Notes: a model not told the origin generated them from the letters alone. A DNA stretch of 24,252 nt from CAG-390 sp964384555 (GCA_964384555.1 CAYLLA010000025.1:1-24252); one strand, 5' to 3'; shown: positions 1 to 7,437, counted from the first letter of the stretch. Program-made: numbers and translations.

Positions 1-1
1 T

Positions 2-211
2 GGCATGAACTCTTGTTTCAAAAGTGACTCCCCCGAATATGCCGAACTTGACCGCCGGCTTGAGATCTATGCCGAGAGAGTAGGAAAAAGCCCGGCTACC
101 GGTGACGATGCCTGGCGCGCGGTCATGGCAGTCGGCACGGCGGCACTCGCCGCACTGATACCTGTGTTTGCGACGGTGTGTGATCGCAGAAAACGCAGAT
201 ATGAGATCTAA
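2..211 (+). CDS. C-terminal end of a cell-wall-sorted surface protein (partial)
   Basis: The reading frame is open to the left edge, so this is the tail of a longer gene and the ATG at 5 need not be the start. The last 35 or so residues form a cell-wall sorting signal: the motif SPATGDD, a hydrophobic stretch (AVMAVGTAALAALIPVFATV) and a basic end (DRRKRRYEI). SPxTG/PPxTG motifs are known substrates of clostridial class B-type sortases, for example in Clostridioides difficile, so attachment to peptidoglycan after cleavage between T and G is inferred. The function of the missing body of the protein cannot be read. A bidirectional terminator follows at once. Confidence 0.6.
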   Translation, partial: GMNSCFKSDSPEYAELDRRLEIYAERVGKSPATGDDAWRAVMAVGTAALAALIPVFATVCDRRKRRYEI

Positions 212-224
212 AACAAAACAAAAA

Positions 225-260
225 GACCGCCTCGCTTACGCGAGGCGGTCGAATTTTTTA
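225..260. terminator. Bidirectional intrinsic terminator
   Basis: A perfect 11-bp stem (225-235 with 240-250) has a TTAC loop. It is followed by a T run on the plus strand (254-259) and flanked by A-rich sequence (211-224) that gives a T run on the minus strand. It lies between the convergent surface-protein end and rpsR and can serve both. Confidence 0.9.
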
Positions 261-266
261 GTTATA

Positions 267-539
267 TCAGCCGTCGATGTAGGGCAGAAGAGCCATCTCA
301 CGTGCACGCTTGATAGCCTTTTGCAGCTCGCGCTGATGCTTTGCGCATGTGCCGGAGGCACGACGGGGAAGGATCTTTCCGCGTTCGCTGCTGATGTACT
401 TGCGAAGACGGCCGGATTCCTTGTAATCGATGTAATCGATCTTATCCTCGCAGAAGGCGCAAACTTTTCTTCTTCTGCGGTTGGGGTTCTGGGGACGGGC
501 AGCGCGAGGGGCGCGCTCCTTTTCAACCTGTTTATCCAT
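267..539 (-). CDS. rpsR: 30S ribosomal protein S18
   Basis: The 90-residue product is a full-length S18, which binds 16S rRNA with S6 in the small-subunit platform. The basic N-terminus is followed by RRKVCAFC, then YKESGRLRKYISSERGKI and a family-typical end (TCAKHQRELQKAIKRARE, then MALLPY). The CxxC plus a later Cys/His suggest the zinc-binding form. It is the last gene of rpsF-ssb-rpsR and ends with TGA just before the terminator. An AAAGG sequence lies about 14 nt upstream of the ATG, a rather long spacing. A 16-bp palindrome at 566-581 sits upstream of this ribosome site. Confidence 0.97.
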   Translation of the reverse strand: MDKQVEKERAPRAARPQNPNRRRRKVCAFCEDKIDYIDYKESGRLRKYISSERGKILPRRASGTCAKHQRELQKAIKRAREMALLPYIDG

Positions 540-622
540 TATATTAAACCATACCTTTCATTAATATCCGCCATGGCGGATCGCGGCGCGGGGATGACCC
601 TTTGGCGCCAAATCAAGTGACG

Positions 623-1093
623 TCAGAAGGGGAGATCGTCGTCGCCCTTTATGACATCAAAGCTGTCTGCCGCTCCGGGTGTGGCGTAGGCCTCCGGGGC
701 ATACTGTGTGCCCGCGGCGGGAGCTGCCGACATGCGCTGTTGACTCTCACTGCGTGAATCGACAAACATTGCCTCATCGACCACGACCTCGGTGGAGTAG
801 TGCTTTTGACCCTGCTGATCCAGCCAGTTTCTGGTCTGTATCGAGCCGGTTATGCAAAGGGACGAGCCCTTTCTGAAATAGCGGGATATGAATTCGGCGG
901 TCTGCCTCCATGCGACACAACTGATAAAGTCAGCCTGTTGCTGCGCCTGGCCGTCTGCCGAATGCGACTGATAGCGGCGATTTACCGCAAGTGTGAAAGA
1001 TACTACCGATATACCGTTTTGAGTTGTTTTAAGCTCGGGGTCGCCGGTAAGTCATCAGCACAAAACAGCTTTGTTAAGATTGAGGTTTGCCAC
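623..1093 (-). pseudogene. ssb: Single-stranded DNA-binding protein gene, interrupted by two adjacent in-frame TGA codons
   Basis: The minus strand encodes a 156-codon SSB of normal length. A GTG start at 1093 follows AGGAG by 9 nt, and the frame begins VANLNLNKAVLC. Codons 13 and 14 (1057-1052) are TGA TGA, and the same frame continues as LTGDPELKTTQNGISVVSF through the OB fold (ISCVAWRQTAEFISRYF, GSIQTRNW) to the acidic tip DDDLPF, the partner-docking tail of SSB. The two stops replace the Gly-Arg/Asn of the usual VxLxGRLTxDPE segment. There is no indel, and no good in-frame start lies just downstream. Position between rpsF and rpsR is the standard one for the essential ssb. Either the gene is genuinely dead, with another ssb elsewhere, or the stops are a sequence or assembly error. 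Recoding is unlikely because neighbours stop at TGA. Confidence 0.85.
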
Positions 1094-1130
1094 GATTCAT
1101 CTCTCCTTTATTTTCGCTTTTGCGATAGGA

Positions 1131-1571
1131 TCACTCCGCGGCCTCTTCGGTGGCGCTCTCCTCGGCAGGAGCGGCCTCCTCGGCTTCGGGTGCTGCCTCG
1201 GCGGCTGCGGCGGCCTCAGCTGCGGCTGCAGCTCTGTCGGCGGCGCGACGTGCCACTCTCTCGGCAACTGCCTCGTCGATCCTTACTACCATCGAACGGA
1301 GAACTGCCTCGTCGATGTTGAGAAGTCTTTCAAGCTCGTTGGGGAATGCGGCGGGTGCCTTAAAGGTCACAACTGTGTAGTAGCCCTCATTCATGTCGTT
1401 GATGGGGTACTCAAAGCGACGTTTGCCCCACTCGGCAACGTCAACTATCTCACCATTGTTCTTGATTAGATCTACGAACTTCTGTACTGTGGGCTGTGCG
1501 GCGTCAACGCCTGCGCTCAGATCCACAACAAACATGCATTCGTATGCGTTTGTTCTGATTTCTTTTTCCAT
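1131..1571 (-). CDS. rpsF: 30S ribosomal protein S6
   Basis: The 146-residue product starts MEKEIRTNAYECMFVVDLSA and keeps the S6 core (EWGKRRFEYPINDMNEGYY, LLNIDEAVLRSMVVR). S6 binds 16S rRNA as a heterodimer with S18, whose gene is in the same operon. The core ends near residue 105. It is followed by a tail of about 40 residues made almost only of Ala and Glu, longer than the usual 95-105 residue S6 but of a kind seen in other Firmicutes. GGGAGG lies a few bases upstream of the ATG. The gene is first in the operon behind a perfect promoter and a hairpin-rich leader that may be the S6:S18 autoregulatory site. Confidence 0.97.
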   Translation of the reverse strand: MEKEIRTNAYECMFVVDLSAGVDAAQPTVQKFVDLIKNNGEIVDVAEWGKRRFEYPINDMNEGYYTVVTFKAPAAFPNELERLLNIDEAVLRSMVVRIDEAVAERVARRAADRAAAAAEAAAAAEAAPEAEEAAPAEESATEEAAE

Positions 1572-1650
1572 ATTATTACCTCCCTATGGACTTTACGTCC
1601 GTGCATTTTTTGCACGGCAAGGAGACGGGGACACGCCTGTCCCCGCATCG
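1572..1650 (-). promoter_or_regulatory. Structured rpsF leader (possible S6:S18 autoregulatory region)
   Basis: Between the predicted transcript start and the rpsF ribosome site there are two strong hairpins: a 7-bp stem at 1627-1633/1638-1644 with loop CGCC, and a 7-bp stem at 1599-1605/1611-1617 with an all-T (plus strand) loop of five. A small GGAC/GTCC pairing lies next to GGGAGG. A leader RNA bound by the S6:S18 complex is known upstream of rpsF in many bacteria. I could not match its diagnostic bulge with certainty, so the role is inferred from position. Confidence 0.4.
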
Positions 1651-1657
1651 ATTAATT

Positions 1658-1686
1658 ATTATATCATATCTTTTTTATTATGTCAA
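1658..1686 (-). promoter_or_regulatory. Sigma-A promoter of rpsF-ssb-rpsR
   Basis: On the minus strand TTGACA (1686-1681) and TATAAT (1663-1658) are separated by exactly 17 nt, a perfect consensus promoter, as expected for a ribosomal protein operon. It lies about 90 nt upstream of the rpsF start and is divergent from the promoter at 1760-1788. Confidence 0.9.
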
Positions 1687-1759
1687 GAGTTTTTCAAAAA
1701 AACTCGGCGAATATTGTGAATATCGGCGCGCAAATATTGCCGCCGCATGCGATTTGTAC

Positions 1760-1788
1760 TTTACAATCCACTCGCGGCGTGGTATAAT
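1760..1788 (+). promoter_or_regulatory. Sigma-A promoter of the GH106-like gene
   Basis: TTTACA (1760-1765) and TATAAT (1783-1788) are spaced by 17 nt. The predicted start near 1795 leaves a leader of about 70 nt before the ATG at 1867. Confidence 0.8.
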
Positions 1789-1866
1789 TAATACGACTGT
1801 TACCGCCGCGCAGGGGAGAGTCCCGCCGGCGGGAATGCAAATGATACATGGAGGCGTGATAGCTTT

Positions 1867-4197
1867 ATGAACCAACAGGAGCAATTTGGATACACAGAGG
1901 ATACCTCCGGCCTTTGGGAGCCGGCGGAGGATGCGCTTGACGGCACGGCGGGCGAACGTCCCTTTGTTTTTATAGATTTTAATACACCGACGGAGGAGCT
2001 TGAGGGCGTTGTCTCTCGCTATGTCGCGCTCGGCGCGGGTGGGGTTATCCCCTATCTGCCCGCCGATACGCTTTCCGATGATGCGGAGGGCGGCGCGGCG
2101 ATCGAGGCGCGGCGTGGGTTCTACCGTGCACTGCTGCCTATCGCCGAGCGTGCGGGCATTAAGGTGGCGTTCACACTTGATAAGTTTATGGAGGGCACGC
2201 TGATAGATGCGGAGGATGCCATATATGAGGATGCCACCCGCGCGCGTACCCTTATATATCATTCCTACCCCTGCTCCGACCGTGATGAACTTCACCTGAC
2301 CCTGCATGACGGCGACAGGATGGCCCTGACCGCTTTACATGAGGCAAGCGGCGAGACACTGGACCTGCGCGAGCTGACGGAGGGGGATGTCCTTCACTGG
2401 CGTGCGCCTTACGGCAACTGGACGGTAACGGAGTACACCTGCATTGTGGATACCGAGGGGCGGCGGGTGAATCTGCTCTCGTATGAGGCGTCGGCACGCT
2501 TTGTGCGCACCGTTTGGGCGCTGTTTGATGATATACTCCGCCCCTATGTCGGGCGTGTGTTGACGGTCTTTTGCTACCGCCACCTCTGCTACGGCTCTCG
2601 CAACCGCCGCGATTGGGATCCCGCGTTTAATTCTGTCTTTGAGGAAAAATACGGTTTTGACCCCGCGCCCTACTATCCCGCGCTCTTTGACTCGATAGGC
2701 AATGACCACGCGCACCTCAAGGCGTTGTTCTTTGATTGCCGTGCGCATATGCTGCGTGACGGTTTTTTGCGTGCCGTTGACGAGTTTGCCGAGGAGATGG
2801 GGCTGACCCTGTTCGGCAATATCTCCGAGCCCAAGCTCTCGCAGTGCTCGCCGATAACCGGGGACGCGATGCTTGATAACACCGTATCCCCCTGCGGAGT
2901 ATTTGAGCGGGCGTATCTTTACGGTATGAACTCGGTCAAGGTCGCCGCGGGTGCGGCGTTTGGCATAGGTCACCTTGATGTGGGGTGCGAATTGTTCCGT
3001 GATTACCGCGGCCTGCGGCGAGGTATCTATCTGCGAGATGCCGAGCATGCCTTTGCGCGCGGCGCGAACCTTGCGGCCATGCACCTGCCGCTTCCTACCG
3101 AGAAAAATGAGGAGCCGATGGATATGCTTTGCGCCTTTGGACGGCGCATGCGCCGCGTTTTGCGCGGTGCGCGGCAGATAGCGGATATAGCAGTGATATA
3201 TCCTATCTATTCGCTCCACTCTGCGGTCAATTTTTATGATGCCGAGATAGATGGCTATGAATACCCCGACACCCCTAACAACGCCGATTATATGACGGTC
3301 ATCGATATGATATGCCTCACCACAGGGCATGATGTTATGCTCCTGCATCCGGATGCCGTGGCGGGAGGTGCTGAGGTTGGGCACGGACATCTGCGCATGC
3401 CGGGGCAAAAGGAGGACGAGGCGTTTCGCGCTGTCATTCTGCCCGCCGCCGATATCTGCTCGCTGGCATCAATGCGGGTCTTGCGTGATTATTACGATGC
3501 GGGCGGTAAGATAATCGCCACAGGTGCTCTGCCGCGTCGTGCCTTTGAATTTACGCCGGGGCAGGAGGACGGCGACCGCGAGATGTGCGAGATAGTCGAC
3601 CACATTTTCGGTGCGCGTGCAAGCGACCCTGCCTATATTACCGATTATTGCTATAACAAAAACGAAAACGGCGGCGAGGCGTACTTTCTGTACTTTTCGC
3701 TTACCGCCGCGGATGGCACTGCCATGGTGCAGAGCCGAGATATCGCGGGTGCGCTCGCGGCCATAGGCATTGATTTTGATATCTATCTGCCGGATTTCCC
3801 GCGTTACGAGTCTACCGGTGCGCTTAATAATCCCTATACCGAGTTCGTGCGCTTGGGGCTTAAGCGGCACCTGCCGGACGGCGGAATATACAGCCACCGC
3901 CACGCACGGCGCGGGGAGGAGGATATCTTCTTTTTCACCAACACCACCGATGCCGATGCAAAGACCACAGTTTACCTTCGCGGGGCGCACGCGCCGCGCA
4001 GATATGACCCGCTCTTGGGCAAGTATCGCGCTTGCGAATTCAGGTATGCGCGTGTCAGCGGCGAGATATACACGGCTCTCGATCTTGATCTGCCTACGGC
4101 AGGGTGTGCTGTGCTGATATCCGAGAACGAGGAGGAAAGGCGAGCGGGGATACAGATCTCGCTTTTGCCGGACGAGACGGAGGCGGCACTGCGGTGA
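1867..4197 (+). CDS. Putative glycoside hydrolase, GH106 (alpha-L-rhamnosidase)-like, cytoplasmic
   Basis: The 776-residue protein has no signal peptide. Its layout fits the large GH106-like group: an N-terminal barrel-like region with the linking motif APYGNW (180-185), then the region around FCYRHL (235-240), WDPAFNSVFEEKYGFD (250-265), NISEP (318-322) and GDAML. A flavodoxin/GATase-like domain follows (about 440-600, with AVILPAADICS and DAGGKIIATG). The C-terminus is a beta-sandwich of the type that ends such enzymes (FFFTNTTDADAK, then PTAGCAVLI). Relatives, as I recall, often carry Asp-Glu-Pro where this protein has YRHL, so catalysis may differ or be lost. The substrate cannot be read; rhamnosides are only a family-level guess. 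GGAGG lies 12 nt before the ATG. The gene stands alone with its own promoter and a downstream hairpin. Confidence 0.65.
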   Translation: MNQQEQFGYTEDTSGLWEPAEDALDGTAGERPFVFIDFNTPTEELEGVVSRYVALGAGGVIPYLPADTLSDDAEGGAAIEARRGFYRALLPIAERAGIKVAFTLDKFMEGTLIDAEDAIYEDATRARTLIYHSYPCSDRDELHLTLHDGDRMALTALHEASGETLDLRELTEGDVLHWRAPYGNWTVTEYTCIVDTEGRRVNLLSYEASARFVRTVWALFDDILRPYVGRVLTVFCYRHLCYGSRNRRDWDPAFNSVFEEKYGFDPAPYYPALFDSIGNDHAHLKALFFDCRAHMLRDGFLRAVDEFAEEMGLTLFGNISEPKLSQCSPITGDAMLDNTVSPCGVFERAYLYGMNSVKVAAGAAFGIGHLDVGCELFRDYRGLRRGIYLRDAEHAFARGANLAAMHLPLPTEKNEEPMDMLCAFGRRMRRVLRGARQIADIAVIYPIYSLHSAVNFYDAEIDGYEYPDTPNNADYMTVIDMICLTTGHDVMLLHPDAVAGGAEVGHGHLRMPGQKEDEAFRAVILPAADICSLASMRVLRDYYDAGGKIIATGALPRRAFEFTPGQEDGDREMCEIVDHIFGARASDPAYITDYCYNKNENGGEAYFLYFSLTAADGTAMVQSRDIAGALAAIGIDFDIYLPDFPRYESTGALNNPYTEFVRLGLKRHLPDGGIYSHRHARRGEEDIFFFTNTTDADAKTTVYLRGAHAPRRYDPLLGKYRACEFRYARVSGEIYTALDLDLPTAGCAVLISENEEERRAGIQISLLPDETEAALR

Positions 4198-4238
4198 GAG
4201 CCTATCTCCCCGATGTAGGTGAGAGAACAAAAAAGGAT

Positions 4239-4287
4239 CGGGATCGAGCCGCCGCGCGGTTCGATCCCGAAAAAATTACATTTTTTT
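4239..4287 (+). terminator. Probable intrinsic terminator after the GH106-like gene
   Basis: A strong stem (4239-4247 with 4261-4269, extended inward by G-T and G-C pairs) is followed by an A run and then a T run at 4281-4287. The T run is displaced about 12 nt from the stem, so the plus-strand activity is uncertain. An A run at 4229-4234 would give a T run on the other strand. Confidence 0.5.
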
Positions 4288-4351
4288 CATTTTGATTAAA
4301 AAAACCGCGCGTCTCGGGTGTCATAGTATATGAAAGCGAGGAAATTTCCGA

Positions 4352-4870
4352 ATGACGAACACTGAGATAAAAAGCTTGCTGCCATCGGTGCGCAACGGTG
4401 ACGAGCAGGCCTGCGAACAGCTTTGGCAGGGGCTTAAGACTCCGGTCTACACAGTGGCTCTGCGTATTCTCGGGGACAGCTATGCGGCCGAGGATGTTAC
4501 GCAGGAGGTGTTTGTTACGCTTTTTTGTAACCCGCCGGGGGATGACATCAGTGATCCGCGTGCTTGGATCTTTCGCGTGACTCACAACGCATCGCTGAAC
4601 CTGCTTCGCTCACACCGCGTTCGCGAAACGGTGGAGCTTGACGAGTCGGTGAGCGCGCACAGTGCGGGGGAGGTTGACGATGCCGATACAAGGCTGGATA
4701 TTCTGTCGGCGCTTGCACGCATCGAGCCGCTTGACCGCGAGATAGTTACCCTGCGCGCCGTGGCAGATTGCGGCTTTAGGGAGATCGCAGAGTCGGTCGG
4801 TATGCCTACGGCTACGGTGTATTTCAGGTATCGCCGCGCGGTGGCACGCCTGCGGGAGCTTTTGGAATAA
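4352..4870 (+). CDS. ECF-type sigma-70 family RNA polymerase sigma factor
   Basis: The 172-residue protein has sigma region 2 (about 20-90, with YAAEDVTQEVFVTLF and DPRAWIFRVTHNASLNLLRS) and region 4 (about 120-172, with LDREIVTLRAVADCGFREIA and TATVYFRYRRAVARLRELL). No regions 1 or 3 are present, as expected for an extracytoplasmic-function sigma factor that redirects RNA polymerase to a small regulon. GAGGA lies about 9 nt before the ATG. The next gene encodes a membrane protein whose short cytoplasmic tails make it a candidate for controlling this sigma factor, though it lacks a recognisable anti-sigma domain. No convincing promoter could be assigned, so the regulon cannot be read from the window. 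Confidence 0.92.
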   Translation: MTNTEIKSLLPSVRNGDEQACEQLWQGLKTPVYTVALRILGDSYAAEDVTQEVFVTLFCNPPGDDISDPRAWIFRVTHNASLNLLRSHRVRETVELDESVSAHSAGEVDDADTRLDILSALARIEPLDREIVTLRAVADCGFREIAESVGMPTATVYFRYRRAVARLRELLE

Positions 4871-4951
4871 AGGTCGGAATAAATGCCGCGTGTGCGGCGG
4901 CAAAATCAAAAAGGATCAAAAAGATCACAAGAGTCAGAGGTTGAGATCAAA

Positions 4952-6172
4952 ATGAAGATATTATTTAATGAAAAAAGCAAAAAGACGGCCAAAAGACTGC
5001 CGTGGGCAGTACTTTTGGCGTGCGCCTTGGCGGCGTTAATGTCGATATCCGCCGCGGCAGGGTATTATGACGTGTCGGAGACAACATCGATATCAGGCGA
5101 TCAGATCGAGATCGGCGAGGTGATCACACCCGCACAGCCGCCGCTCATCTCGGAGGATACGCAAAATCTGAACGGCAATAAGGGTACATCCTCTCGCGAG
5201 GACAGCTTCCCGGCGCTTTGGGAGCGTTGGATGGATCTTGGCTACCCCGCAAATGTTGCAGGCGTTACGCAGGAAAGGCTTGAGGTGATCGGCGGCGAGG
5301 TGATGATCACCCACTCGGGTGATGAGTACACCGTGCTGGTGCTGGATGATTCTGATGCCGCCATCGCCGCACTGCGTGCCATGTATACCGAATATGCCGA
5401 TATAAAAGTAAGCTTTGCGCGCAGTGCCGTCACGCGGACCGGGGACACGGCGGATATGAAATATTTCTATGGCGAGCTTGAGGGTGCGTTGCGTGAGGTG
5501 GTAGGCGATATCGAGTCGCGCGGTGATGCCGCATACAAAAAGGTGGTCTCGGTTGATGGGTCGGACGGTGCATATACCTATGATCAGCTGTTGGTCTCGG
5601 TGGGGTCTTCAATAGATGTGCATTCAAACCGCGTGGTGATAAAAATAGTGCGCTACACGGATGCCTCCGGCAAGCCTTATGCTGCCGATCTTGCGGATGA
5701 GCTCGTGCAATACTACACCGCAAAATATAATAACGGCTGTACCGAGGTGCGCTTGGTGGACAAAAAAGGCTCCGATCAAGCAGTTTGGGAAAATGGCGGA
5801 TATCTCTACGCCGCAGAGAACACGATGACGGCTGGTGATCAAGTTTGCGGAGCGGAGCTGATTCATGTTCCCGCCATGGGTGCAGATGCGGCGGATCACA
5901 GCTTGCTTTATTTCTCCCTTGCCGTTGCCGTGCTGTTGATAGCCACCTGTGCGCTGTTCATCCTGCGCCGCCGAGCGGCACAGCAGCCGATCCCCGCCGA
6001 GGGTGCGGCGGATGGCGGGCGCACTGCCGCTGTACGCATCGGCGAGCGTGAGCTGCTGGATCGTGTAGCCGAGACTGCGCACAGCCCGGAGGATGATATG
6101 TTTGCCCGCATCATGGCCGAAAAGAATAAGAGTGCCGCCAATGATGCCTCGACCGGCGCGGGCGATAAGTGA
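4952..6172 (+). CDS. Membrane protein with two transmembrane segments, co-transcribed with the ECF sigma factor
   Basis: The frame is open from an ATG at 4883, but the ATG at 4952 is preferred. It gives a normal membrane-protein start (MKILFNEKSKKTAKR) after AGAGG, whereas the extra 23 residues are a low-complexity Lys/Gln stretch. The 406-residue product has a transmembrane segment at 17-36, an extracytoplasmic domain of about 280 residues, a second segment at about 317-338, a stop-transfer RRR and a 65-residue cytoplasmic tail. I do not recognise the outer domain. It contains two similar alpha/beta-looking parts (around VLVLDDSDAAIAALRAMYTE and VVIKIVRYTDASGKPY). Being 81 nt after the sigma gene, it may sense an envelope signal and hold the sigma factor, but the cytoplasmic N-terminus is only about 16 residues, too short for a classical anti-sigma domain. 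Confidence 0.75.
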   Translation: MKILFNEKSKKTAKRLPWAVLLACALAALMSISAAAGYYDVSETTSISGDQIEIGEVITPAQPPLISEDTQNLNGNKGTSSREDSFPALWERWMDLGYPANVAGVTQERLEVIGGEVMITHSGDEYTVLVLDDSDAAIAALRAMYTEYADIKVSFARSAVTRTGDTADMKYFYGELEGALREVVGDIESRGDAAYKKVVSVDGSDGAYTYDQLLVSVGSSIDVHSNRVVIKIVRYTDASGKPYAADLADELVQYYTAKYNNGCTEVRLVDKKGSDQAVWENGGYLYAAENTMTAGDQVCGAELIHVPAMGADAADHSLLYFSLAVAVLLIATCALFILRRRAAQQPIPAEGAADGGRTAAVRIGERELLDRVAETAHSPEDDMFARIMAEKNKSAANDASTGAGDK

Positions 6173-6199
6173 GCGGTATAAAATAATGTAGAGAAAAAC

Positions 6200-6233
6200 G
6201 TCCCTCGGGCGGTCGCGTGACTACCCGGGGGAC
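6200..6233. terminator. Bidirectional terminator between convergent genes
   Basis: A 10-bp stem with one G-T pair (6200-6209 with 6224-6233) is continued by an inner GTC/GAC pairing. On the minus strand the stem is followed directly by GTTTTT, so termination of the hydrolase gene is convincing. On the plus strand the T-rich tract is weaker. Confidence 0.75.
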
Positions 6234-6241
6234 ATTAGTCT

Positions 6242-7228
6242 TTATTTGTTTTCTTCCGCTTCTGCCATGCGAATCACGTTGCCATCACTTATAAGCAATA
6301 TACTGCCGTCGCGGTCTGTGCGGCAGACGGTGGCGCCTACATTCTGCAATCGCCGCAAAACATTGTAGCTCGGGTGGCCGTATTCGTTACCTCTTTGGCA
6401 GGATATCACCGCAAAGGCGGGGGAGAGGGCATCTATCCATTCACTGCAGCTTGATGTATCCGAGCCGTGATGGCCTACCTTTAAAATGTCGCAGTCAAGC
6501 GCATCCCGACCGAGCGCGGAGAGCAGATACTGCTCGCTCTCCGCTCCCGCATCTCCGGTGTAGATCGCTGCGGTGTTCCCATAGCGAACCTTTATGATGG
6601 CGGAGGCCTCGTTTTCGTCCTCGGTGTTAGGCAGTGTGGGCAGGATATCGACTGTCAATTCTCCGACGGTCAGCGTGCCTACAGCCTCGGTATAGTCGAT
6701 CGTCACGCCACGCCGCTCGGCGGCGGAGCAGAGCCTATCAAGCGTTGCGGAGTAAGTTTCGCTCTGCGGCATAAGTATCCTATCCACCTCAAACTCCTCA
6801 ATCACGCTGTCCGCGCCGCCGATGTGATCCTCATGCGCGTGCGAAAATATGGCAAGGTCTATCCGCTCAACTCCCGCGGCACGAAGCTTTTCGGTCAGAT
6901 GGGCGGAGGAACTGTTTGAGCCGGCATCAATAAGAATACAGCTGTCCCGCGTCATCACCACGGCGGCATCGGCCTGTCCCACATCAAAAAAGTAAAAATG
7001 AGCCTCACCGTCCGCTATCTTTTGCTTGTCGCCCCGCAGCAGTGCCGCCGCAATGGCCGCAAGGAGCAAAAACGGCAGGCAGGCCGCCGCGCCCTTTAGT
7101 ATCTTTTGGGGAATGTCGGTCTTTTGCCGTCGCTTTTTTGGTTTTGCCCTGTCCTCTCGCGGTTTGCGCTTTTGCCTGCCTATAAGCTTTTGGCGGTATC
7201 GCTCCCGCTCCCATTCACGATCACCCAT
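6242..7228 (-). CDS. Membrane-anchored ComEC/Rec2-type metallo-beta-lactamase-fold hydrolase
   Basis: The 328-residue protein has a very basic N-terminus, one transmembrane segment (about 46-64) and an outside metallo-hydrolase domain. Motifs are FFDVGQADA (80-88), LIDAGS, the metal site SHAHEDHIGG (129-138), YTGDAG (223-228) and VGHHGSD (251-257). These are the hallmarks of the ComEC C-terminal/Rec2-like hydrolases, many of which are stand-alone extracellular nuclease or phosphodiesterase candidates; the substrate here is unknown. The ATG at 7228 is chosen over the TTG at 7240 because GGAGG ends 5 nt before it and would overlap the TTG. It is a single-gene unit with its own promoter and terminator and has no ComEC membrane channel domain. 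Confidence 0.88.
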   Translation of the reverse strand: MGDREWERERYRQKLIGRQKRKPREDRAKPKKRRQKTDIPQKILKGAAACLPFLLLAAIAAALLRGDKQKIADGEAHFYFFDVGQADAAVVMTRDSCILIDAGSNSSSAHLTEKLRAAGVERIDLAIFSHAHEDHIGGADSVIEEFEVDRILMPQSETYSATLDRLCSAAERRGVTIDYTEAVGTLTVGELTVDILPTLPNTEDENEASAIIKVRYGNTAAIYTGDAGAESEQYLLSALGRDALDCDILKVGHHGSDTSSCSEWIDALSPAFAVISCQRGNEYGHPSYNVLRRLQNVGATVCRTDRDGSILLISDGNVIRMAEAEENK

Positions 7229-7302
7229 GATCGCCTCCAAACTAATTATATCGTATTATCCATCTTGCTTTGAGGATGGTATTTGTTCATGCCTTAATAA
7301 TA

Positions 7303-7331
7303 ATTATACAGCACGGTGGGGAGCATGTCAA
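7303..7331 (-). promoter_or_regulatory. Sigma-A promoter of the metallo-hydrolase gene
   Basis: TTGACA (7331-7326) and TATAAT (7308-7303) on the minus strand are separated by 17 nt, a perfect consensus. It stands back to back with the promoter at 7341-7369, nine bases apart. Confidence 0.85.
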
Positions 7332-7340
7332 GGCGGGAAC

Positions 7341-7369
7341 TTGACTCTGGTGCGGAATTGTGATATAAT
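7341..7369 (+). promoter_or_regulatory. Sigma-A promoter of the topoisomerase gene
   Basis: TTGACT (7341-7346) and TATAAT (7364-7369) are separated by 17 nt. The predicted start near 7376 gives a leader of about 60 nt, ending in AGGAAGGA about 12 nt before the ATG. Confidence 0.85.
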
Positions 7370-7437
7370 AACCTTGGCATGATATAAAATGATTGAATTT
7401 AGTTTGTTTTATGTTTTAGGAAGGACGATCTACCGAT

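Noticed and set aside
1052..1057. TGA recoded as glycine, tryptophan or selenocysteine
   Set aside because: rpsF, rpsR, ssb itself, the GH106-like gene and the topoisomerase gene all end in TGA at family-typical ends, and no other gene has an internal TGA. A tandem selenocysteine pair in SSB has no precedent I know.
2335..3408. Long antisense frame inside the GH106-like gene
   Set aside because: It is a shadow produced by GC-rich codon bias; it has no ribosome site and no recognisable motif. The same applies to long antisense frames in melA, the solute-binding protein gene and the ECF region.
4303..4326. ECF-type autoregulated promoter (AACC and GTCATA) before the sigma gene
   Set aside because: The spacing of 13 nt is too short for the usual ECF promoter, so it is not listed as a feature.
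4883..4951. Upstream start of the two-pass membrane protein
   Set aside because: An AAAGG lies before it, but the extra 23 residues are low-complexity and place a charged stretch before a complete membrane-protein start at 4952. It is not excluded.
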